DNA from: Coprinopsis marcescibilis
Taxonomy: Eukaryota > Basidiomycota > Agaricomycetes > Agaricales > Psathyrellaceae
Assembly: GCA_004369085.1 (NCBI GenBank)
Contig: ML210358.1
Coordinates: 411 to 48,861 of the forward strand
Direction of reading: 5' to 3'
DNA length: 48,451 bases
The position numbers were made by a program, and so were the translations under genes. Under the pieces are notes generated by a model. The model did not search any database. It was not told the origin of the DNA and saw only the letters and a program-made list of their open reading frames with translations. Below, piece by piece: positions 41,436 to 48,451 of this stretch (the first letter of the stretch is position 1; each line of letters opens with the position of its first letter).

Positions 41436-43241
41436 ATGTCGTCGTCGACCGTCAAGCCGACGTCGTATCCCGCAATCAAGAACGCGCCGCTTCTCGGTCT
41501 CGCCGAGGGCAGCGGCTCGTTCAGCAACCTGCACCTCGCCGTCCTGCTCGTTGTCATCCCCTATGTTATCAAGTCCTGGGTGCCCCTCGTCAGCTACGGC
41601 GGCTTCAAGACCTACCTCTTCGTCGCCGCCCTCACCGGCGTGCCCATCACATTGGCGTACTGGACCCTCATGAGCACCTACGGTGGCCGCATCAACCAAA
41701 AGGTCCAGCTCCCCGGCAAAGACATCGAGACCTACATCACCATCAAGGATGCAGAGCTCAAGGCCCTCTACCACGGCAAGGAGAAGATCCCCATCCAGGT
41801 CTTCCACGACGCGTACTTTGACGGCAAGATTGACGTGAACGGTGCGTTTTTTATGTTCTGTGACGTGGCGCGCGCGCTGGCTTGCATGCTGATTTGGCCT
41901 TGATTTGTAGGTGACGTGCTGGACATCCTGGAGCAGCGCTACGACTGGGCGCGCTTCAACTTTACCTACGAGCTGTTCAAGTATGTCATCACGGTGTTCA
42001 TCCCCGAGGTCGTCGTCCACTCGCAGGAGCAGGACCAGGAGCAAGTTCAGGGGCACTACGACCGTAAGCCCTCCCTATCTATACACGCATGCATTTGTGC
42101 TCAATGAGCTGTAGGAGGAGATGATTTCTACTCGTGGTTCCTTGGACCCCGCATGATCTACACCTCTGGCATCATCGGCGACCCGGACGTCGAGGAGACC
42201 CTGGAAGAACTGCAAGACAACAAGCTCGCGGCCGTCTGCGAAAAACTCGACCTGCAACCCGAGGACCGGTCAGCCCTTTCCCCCCTCCCTCCATTCCCCA
42301 AACTAACCACCCACCAACAGATACCTGGATATCGGCTGCGGCTGGGGCACCCTCGTAACCTACGCCGCCAAAAACTACCACTGCGACAGCACCGGCGTAA
42401 CACTGAGCAAAAACCAAGCAGCATTCGCACGCGAGCGCATCGCAACCAACGGCCTCAGCGCGGACCGCGCGCGCATCCTCTGCCACGACTACCGCGAGAT
42501 CCCCACAGGCACGACGTACAACAAGATCAGCTGCCTCGAGATGGCGGAGCACGTCGGCGTGCGGCGCTACTCCCAGTTCCTCAGCCAGATGTATAACCTG
42601 CTGGATGATGATGGTTTGTTTGTGTTCCAGGTTGCTGGGTTTAGGCAGACGTGGCAGTTTGAGGATCTCATTTGGTGCGTTCTTCAGTTACCTGCTGTCC
42701 GATGTAATGCGATACTGAGTGAGGCTACGTGTGTAGGGGCTTGTTCATGAACAAGTATGTGTTCCCGGGCGCGGACGCGTCGTGCTCGCTTGGATGGGTC
42801 GTGACCAAGCTGGAGCAGGCCGGGTTCGAGATGAAGAACATTGACGTGCTGGGCGTGCATTACTCTGCCACACTCTTCAGGTGGTACAAGAACTGGCTCA
42901 GCAACAAGGAGGCCGTCCTCGCCAAGTATGGTGAAAAGTGGTTCAGGACCTGGGCCTATTTCCTCGCCAGCGCTACCATCGCTTCTCGGTGAGTCTCTTT
43001 AGCCTTGTGTGTGTGGAGGGAGGAATACATGCTGATGGATACACCGCGCTTTGAAGACAGGGAAGCGCGTCGGTGTTCCAGATCACCATGCATAAGAACT
43101 TGAACGCGTTCCATCGCGTCAAGCTCATCAAGAACCACCACTCCATCCACGTCCCCCTTGCCAAGGAACCTTCGTACGTCCCTCTCCTTCCCCTCCCTCC
43201 TTTCTAATATCTAATACTGCGCTTGTAGCCTCGTCATCTAA
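41436..43241 (+). CDS. MTS1: sphingolipid C9-methyltransferase
   Basis: Seven exons: 41436-41841, 41911-42063, 42115-42268, 42321-42674, 42737-42988, 43057-43173 and 43229-43241, 482 residues; the last exon codes for only the final residues. Two membrane segments lie near the N-terminus (LHLAVLLVVIPYVI and TYLFVAALTGVPITLAYW). Family signatures are FYSWFLGPRMIYTSGI, the SAM-binding motif YLDIGCGWGTLVTYAAKNY, GVTLSKNQAAFARER and KISCLEMAEHVGVRRYSQF. The enzyme, related to cyclopropane-fatty-acid synthase, adds the C9 methyl branch to the sphingoid base of fungal glucosylceramides, using S-adenosylmethionine at the ER membrane. The length fits the family. Exon 6 uses acceptor TTTGAAG at 43056, because the CAG four bases further breaks the frame. 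No anomaly is visible. Confidence 0.92.
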
Positions 43242-43998
43242 GGACTTGGTGCACGGTAGTAGTAATACCACGACTGGCCTTATTACGAACTGGGAATCTA
43301 CGACCCCACCCCTAAAACTCTACCTTCCGACCACCTTAAAACCCTTTACCCCCACCCTTTTACCTTAGTTTTTGCCATAGAGCGGTTGGTTTTTGTTTTA
43401 GCGGTGGAGGAATTAATGCGTGAATTTAATGCGTGAATCAGTACTTGCTTGCTTATTGCTTGTTGGACAGTCGTTCAAAGTGAGCCTTGCGGCCATTGGT
43501 CTGCGTTTATGTCTCTCGGTGAACTTGTATTTCGCATGATACGAGAGGATTTGGTCAAGGCAATTGCTTGAGGGGTGATCTTGGTGTAGGTGGGGCTTAA
43601 GTTTGGCTTAAGTAGCCCTGTGACAACGCTGGTGTGTTAAGGACGGTTATGTGCAATGTACAATCCGACAACCCTGCCGTCCAACTGTTCCAACCACACC
43701 CAGGCCCATGCCAGGCGCGGGACTGGTCACACTGACCCTCTCTCCCACGTAACTTCAATATTAAATCTCAAGCTTGAACAGATGGACCGATGGATTCGAA
43801 CGAAGACGAAGCACGAAGACGCGAACGCTGTGAACCGGGCAGACGATGCATAGAGTAAGTATCAAGTATCAAGCAATAGTATACAAGCAAGAGCACCAAC
43901 ATCCTCGCCAATCGACAATCGACAACGCAAGCCGAACTTCAACTACAGCACTGCCATGCGGAGGATGCAAAAACAAAAATGCCGTTCAAGTTGACGAA
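43242..43998. other. intergenic region between convergent genes
   Basis: Contains the 3' ends of the methyltransferase (+) and RPA3 (-). I see nothing else: short open frames without motifs and no match to the cluster repeats. Confidence 0.45.
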
Positions 43999-44768
43999 TC
44001 AGTACGAGAACATCTTGGTGAAGTAGCGGTCGTCGTGTATGATGCTGATTGTGTCGTTTATAAGCTTCATATCTGGGCGTGGGGTTAGCATCGTGGGCTC
44101 GTATGGTGGGAAGATGGAGGGACGAAGGATGGGAGGGAGAAAGAGCTCTTGGACGAGGGATGGGGTGGGACACGCAGGGAGAAGGCTGGGTTATACGTCC
44201 GCAGGAGCAGCGGGAGCAGGAACGTGAGAAGAACGGGGAGAAGAAAGAACGAACGAACGAACGAAGCAGGAAAAAGGAACAAGGACAAGCAGAAGTAAGA
44301 AAGAGCACACACCGAGATCAGACCCCATTGCCACACACCCGAGCATCTGGATCGTGCTCGCGTCCACCACCTTGCCCACGATCTCGAGGTAGCTCGAGGC
44401 CAGTGCCGGGTCGTCCTGCAGCGCCGAGGGCTACCATCGTTGATCAGGGGTCAGCATTGGGGTAATAGCAGTAGCAGCAGTAGTGGTGGTAGTGGTGATA
44501 GTGCACTACGCTCGTCGCAAACTCACTTGGGTCACCCGCACAGAGACCTGCCCGCCATCGGCAGCTGCAACAGTCAGACTCCCGTTATCGTTGAACTATG
44601 CCATCATACGTGCATGAGTTGAGTTGCTCTCCTCGGGCCATACAGGGTTAGAGTGGGCAAACGCACCTTGATGGTCTTGCATGTGAGCCGCACGGTTTTG
44701 CCGACCCAGTGGGGGAGCAGAGCGCTGTTTACGTGCGGCGAGATCTGGTTTTCGATGGAGTTCGACAT
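43999..44768 (-). CDS. RPA3: replication protein A subunit 3 (RPA14-like)
   Basis: Four exons: 44768-44667, 44595-44527, 44430-44313 and 44072-43999, 120 residues, the usual size. Signatures are ISPHVNSALLPHWVGKTVRL, NDNGSLTVAAADGGQVSVRV, SSYLEIVGKVVDASTIQMLG and MGSDLDMKLINDTISIIHDD, ending FTKMFSY. It is the smallest subunit of the heterotrimeric single-strand DNA binding complex used in replication, repair and recombination, and forms one OB fold. It holds the trimer core together with the C-terminal parts of RPA1 and RPA2. The start is the ATG directly before SNSIENQ. The long third intron (240 bp, polypurine on the plus strand) is unusual for this window. I take it to be the functional gene because its conserved end is intact. 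Confidence 0.9.
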
Positions 44769-45084
44769 TGTTGCCTTTGGGTGTTGGTGTTGGTGTGGTG
44801 TAGCAGTGTGAGACCAAGGTGGTTGGTTTCCAAGTGACTTTAAGCTTTCGGACAAAGGGAGGAGAAAGAGGAAAGTCAAAGGTGGGCCGTGCGCCGTGCG
44901 CCGCGACGAAGACGCGCCATTTTTGTGCACGTGAGATTCATGTGATTGAGCTTCTTTTACGCGTCACTTCGAACACGTAACGAGGGAATCATCTAATGCC
45001 GTTGATCAGAAATATGTAAATTTCCGATGTGAGCGAGAGTCGAGAGGTCGAGAATCGCAGCGAGGCGCCCAAGGGCCACCAAGG

Positions 45085-45175
45085 GATTGAAAGCTCGGAG
45101 GAAGCGACTCAAGAGTCAAAGCACGCCACACCCTGGCCATGATTGAACATTGAACATTGAACGTTGGAAGATGGA
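45085..45175 (+). repeat. NLR 3'-flank repeat, copy 3 (outside the cluster)
   Basis: GGGCCACCAAGGGATTGAAA, GCTCGGAGGAAGCGACTC and CCTGGCCATGATTGAACATTG resemble the repeats beside NLR copies B and F. It sits just downstream of the RPA3 remnant at 45490, in the same relative order as repeat and RPA3 paralogue at 28.6-29.7 kb, but inverted. Confidence 0.5.
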
Positions 45176-45489
45176 AGATGGATGCTTATGGTCGAGGGTA
45201 AGAGACAAAAAGACTGCCAGCATGCTGTGTTCGGTCAGTCAAAGGGGGTGTATGGACCAATGGTGTGCCGCAGCGCACTGATGTACAAGTTACTGTGCAG
45301 TGAGGATCCCATACAATGGTACATCTAGACGTTCACGAACATCGGTGTGGTTAGTAATGTATATGCGTTGTTAATCTCGGACGTTGCGGCGGTAGGGATC
45401 AAAGCTAAAGAAACAAGGGATGCGAAATTGGGAGGAAGAGGAAGAGACGGGAACGCACACCAACTTCAGAGCCACATGGGTACACACTC

Positions 45490-45575
45490 ACTGAGCTTCT
45501 GGATCGTCGTCGCGTCAAATCTCCACGTAGCTCGAGGCCACATCTGGGTCGTCTCGCAACGCCAAGCGCTAAACT
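45490..45575 (-). pseudogene. third RPA3 copy, exon 3 remnant
   Basis: The minus strand reads LALRDDPDVASSYVEI, then a stop, then the equivalent of TIQKLS. It aligns with exon 3 of RPA3 (ALQDDPALASSYLEIV, STIQML). A deletion of about 15 bases removed GKVVD. The DNA match includes CTTCTGGATCGT and GTAGCTCGAGGCCA. A possible exon 4 trace at 45330-45400 is too weak to call. Confidence 0.7.
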
Positions 45576-45599
45576 AGAATACCGCACTGATAGTTGCAG

Positions 45600-47480
45600 T
45601 ACGACTTTTGCTCGTACAGTCTTGCTCCAAGCTTAAGCGTCCATCCTCCAATCAAGGTTGGATGATCCTGCCCATATTCCCGGTTTGTTCTCACTGTTCA
45701 ATGTTGGACAAAAGTTCCAAGTTTCAAGGGGTGACAGAGTTCTTCGGTCAAGCCACTCCCCACCAAGCGTCCTGAGCCCTGTACCTTCACCGTAAGGTCA
45801 GATTTTGAAGTTCAATGAGGCTGCTCGTCGCCTCCTCAGGTGAGATCATATCATCATTGTATCCCTCTTATCTCAAGCTGAAGCCACCCTACACATCGAA
45901 GACCATGCGTGACCTGTTCTCAATTTAAATACACCTCGGTAGCCTTGCATCGGGTTAATTCGAACTCTGTTAAGAAAGTTGCCAACAACAATCGAACGAA
46001 GAACCTGTGGCCCCGCCATCATCATCCATGCTGTCAACTCGAGGTAGTAACACCTGCATTTCTCCCTGTCGACGCCTCCTGAATCTAGCCCTCTATCATC
46101 CTCACCGTTCTCTGAATCACCTTGCAGCGAAACTATTCCAGCAGCCCCACACTGCATGTATGGTCCCTCCACCCGCCCCCAGAAACGTACGGGAACTCTC
46201 TCCAATGGGCGTGGTCCGCGAGGCTGAAAGCCTGACGAAGTCAATCAACCGGAATTGGTAGGCGAAACTCCATCAAGGGTATACCGCTTCCCGAAGCCCT
46301 TCAAATACGCCCCTGGATAGAATTTCTATCGCATCAATCGGTTTCCTACCATTCGAACATTCGTTGATTCGCGGTTAATTCGAGTTTTGGCTTGTGAGAA
46401 TACAATGTGCCGGAGATACGTTCCCTCTGCAAATCAATCCACTATCTATCACTTTCCAGGTCATTCAATAACACAACTGTCAAGCTGCGATTATGATAGA
46501 TGCTATCAATTCAGCGGACAAGATTCTAACGGACGGCGATGACTCGACAATTTCGTAATCTCTGGGGGCCAATTTCATGTCGATTCAGCTGGCTCTTTAT
46601 CGATGGGTTCCGGATACCCAACCTCGGAAAACATCAAGTTTACGAATGATTCAGAAGAGGTGGCCCTTGAACGGGTACAGTGGCATGTGATGTTTCGGTA
46701 GAGGCTTCGATTTCTTGGCCGCGTTCGAGGAAACACCCTCTGGACACACAGTCTTGGCTGAGCGGAGGCAAGTCGGTTCCGTCCAATTCGATCGATCAAC
46801 CACGCCGACGCGCGCCTAAATGTCAGCCCAAATCCACCTCGTGTATGCTCCACAAAACTGTACAGTTTATTCATTTCAGTCAGAAAGTATATATATATAT
46901 GTTGTACGAACCCTGTAATTCAGTCTCCTGGTGCCTTTTGCCAGGCGCGATTGAACCCAATGTCTTGTTTGAGTCTACACACTGTGGCCCCACAACCCTT
47001 CCTTGATTGCTGCCGCCGCGTTAGCGCCCTGGCATCCACCTACCTCCGACACCCCGATCCCCACCTGTGCCCTGTCCAATACAGTCTGGAGCTGTATCCA
47101 GGCCATCTCAGCCCCACCCATGCAACCTCTGCGTCTTATATCAACTGGAAATGTGGGTGCACTTCGACGACCTTAGATTGTGCCACTGACTTGATTCTTG
47201 AGAGTGATGGCTTCCTCCCTTGGATGGGATGATGCGTGGTGGTCTCCGCAGCGGCGAGTCCGACTGGCAGTTTAGATGATGCAAGGACGGTGGTACTTAT
47301 GACCGATGGATGGTCTTCGAATATGACTGCTGCTCAACAGGCTTTATTTCAGCGCTCGTAAGAGCCACAGAAGGATACAGACAAGTTACAGCTACGTTTC
47401 GTCCCGGGTTCAGTAAGTAAGACTTGAACATCGTACTAGGTCGATGCTCGTGAAATGCTGAGCACGGTATATGCAGTATA
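45600..47480. other. gap without supported gene
   Basis: I find no convincing gene. Open frames at 45873-46244 (-), 46575-46874 (-) and 46951-47232 (+) lack recognisable motifs. A short (TA)n microsatellite lies at about 46888-46901. The region may hold a low-expression gene or decayed sequence that I cannot identify by eye. Confidence 0.35.
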
Positions 47481-48069
47481 CTAAGAGGGATTTCCACTGG
47501 CTTCATTGCCACCGCAAGTTCCCAAGTTAGGATCTACAAGAAACTGGAATCCTTGCTCCCCAGTAATATGGCCAAACCCACCCTGTCGGAAGATTAGTAT
47601 GCTACATCTATTTAGTACTTCAAAGCAAACCAAATTCTTACCTGAGGACAGAGCTTGCTGGCGATCCCCAGTAGCTGCTTGCAGCTTTCTACTGATGGCT
47701 CTGCGCTCTTCGTACTGTTACCCGGTGTATCAAACCACGCAGTGAAGTCGCCTAAATTAGTAACATGTTCAGCATCTAATCACGGTGCAGCGTGCCCAAA
47801 TTATTGACGTTAACCCACATTTGACGTTGCTGTCCAGGTTGAAGCATCGGGCTACGTTGTCAAATGGCCTGACCTGAGTAATGTTCGGTGATGAATAGAG
47901 GCTCGCGATGGTGCAGGTAAGAAACCTGAATGCATACCGTTGTCCTTCCAGCTGAATCACAGAAACTATCAATAAATTCCATGCAGTTGGCCGACACTCC
48001 GGTGTCAATGCAGCCTACGTCCCAGTCTTGGGCAGAGGCTTTAGCAACGAGGACAGCAATGGTAAACAT
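47481..48069 (-). CDS. small secreted eight-cysteine protein (Y3 lectin-like?)
   Basis: Four exons: 48069-47938, 47873-47819, 47751-47642 and 47582-47481, 132 residues. A short signal peptide (MFTIAVLVAKASA) precedes QDWDVGC. The mature part has eight cysteines in the contexts GCID, NCME, FCDS, RCFN, KCDF, SCKQ, LCPQ and TCGG, enough for four disulfide bonds. The end FLVDPNLGTCGG and the RCFN..KCDF pattern recall a family of small fungal secreted proteins that I associate with the glycan-binding protein Y3 of Coprinus; this assignment is from memory of the pattern and is tentative. The second exon donor is taken as GTGGGT after AAAT, which keeps phase and restores KCDF. The sequence before the ATG looks like an intron end (ACACAG), so the 5' leader may be spliced. 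Confidence 0.7.
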
Positions 48070-48451
48070 GGCGGTAAACTGTGTCACAGTCACAGTCAGT
48101 GATTAGAAGAGTCCAGCTCAGATCATACCTCAGATCATACTCTATCAGCTGAAAATGGATACCGCCTCATTAAACCACCCTCTACCTTTCTGGACGGCAG
48201 TGATTCGATCACGAAGATTCGCCACTTCTGTGATTCTCTTTGCCTCTGAGTACTGTCCCCGTAGTGTCGGGCTCGACTCAAGACGGATGAGCAATCTTCC
48301 GGGGGTTCTTGGTCTTTCTACGTCTGACTCTCCGTAGTTTCCGGCGGTTTATCTTCGCCTCGATCCTGTTCAGCAGCCTTCTGTAAGTCCTGGTAAATCC
48401 TCTCGGATAATGATAATCACAGCTATATGAGTGGAAATTGTCATTCAGCGT
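48070..48451. other. right edge, nothing recognised
   Basis: Upstream region of the small secreted protein gene. ACCTCAGATCATAC occurs twice in slightly different form near 48120-48140. No gene is visible up to the window end. Confidence 0.4.

Noticed and set aside
41427..42056. A 209-codon frame antisense to the sphingolipid methyltransferase
   Set aside because: The plus-strand gene is clearly recognised, and the antisense frame is a product of its codon bias.
43057..43064. Acceptor CAG at 43060 for exon 6 of the methyltransferase
   Set aside because: It breaks the reading frame; the upstream AAG acceptor at 43056 keeps the conserved SVFQITMHKN frame.
45873..46244. Possible gene on the minus strand
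   Set aside because: Composition and sequence show no recognisable protein pattern and I found no convincing splice partners.

Overview
The window is nuclear DNA of a filamentous basidiomycete, most likely an Agaricomycete close to the Agaricales. The support is: many GT-AG introns of 48-80 bp, a FunK1-type kinase with the HRDIS and DLEY motifs, an expanded family of NACHT proteins, a fungal sphingolipid C9-methyltransferase, and small secreted proteins. There is no prokaryotic or organellar signal. I saw no tRNA, rRNA, CRISPR array or recognisable transposase.

Layout. 1-1.05 kb: flanking repeats that match the upstream flank of an NLR copy further right. 1.05-2.24 kb: a three-exon TPR protein. 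3.4-6.2 kb: a six-exon FunK1 kinase. 6.7-33 kb: a cluster of six paralogous NACHT (NLR-like) genes, called A to F here. A is a decayed pseudogene. B (+), C, E and F (all -) have full exon chains that stay in frame. D is broken by one missing base and carries a long acidic repeat tail. A seventh fragment lies at 34.2 kb. Between the copies lie several repeat families and, between E and F, a complete diverged second copy of RPA3 (smallest subunit of replication protein A). 35.9-36.7 kb: a secreted precursor with alternating cationic and acidic segments, including two near-identical 50-residue units. 37.0-39.9 kb: an 11-exon amino-acid permease. 41.4-43.2 kb: a sphingolipid C9-methyltransferase. 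44.0-44.8 kb: the canonical RPA3 gene. 45.1-45.6 kb: a remnant of a third RPA3 copy. 47.5-48.1 kb: a small secreted eight-cysteine protein.

The NLR family. All copies share one architecture: a variable proline-rich first exon starting MSRRW; a 105-123 bp second exon with a short N/A/F-rich motif; a NACHT ATPase exon (GSAGMGKS, DGLDEC, ASRPER); and a conserved C-terminal region of about 190 residues without WD40, ankyrin or TPR repeats. A variable, often acidic, tail follows. Two subfamilies are visible. B and F share one exon-2 motif type and lack the intron between exons 5 and 6. A, C and E share the other type and have that intron. D has the intron and an intermediate exon-2 motif. Such NACHT proteins are thought to be intracellular recognition receptors in fungi; the ligand and effector here are unknown.

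How it fits together. The left 34 kb is a fast-evolving accessory region (receptors, kinase, TPR protein, repeats, duplicated RPA3). The right 13 kb is mostly single-copy genes (permease, lipid enzyme, RPA3) plus two secreted-protein genes. All exon boundaries were derived by hand from splice consensus, reading phase and comparison between the copies.
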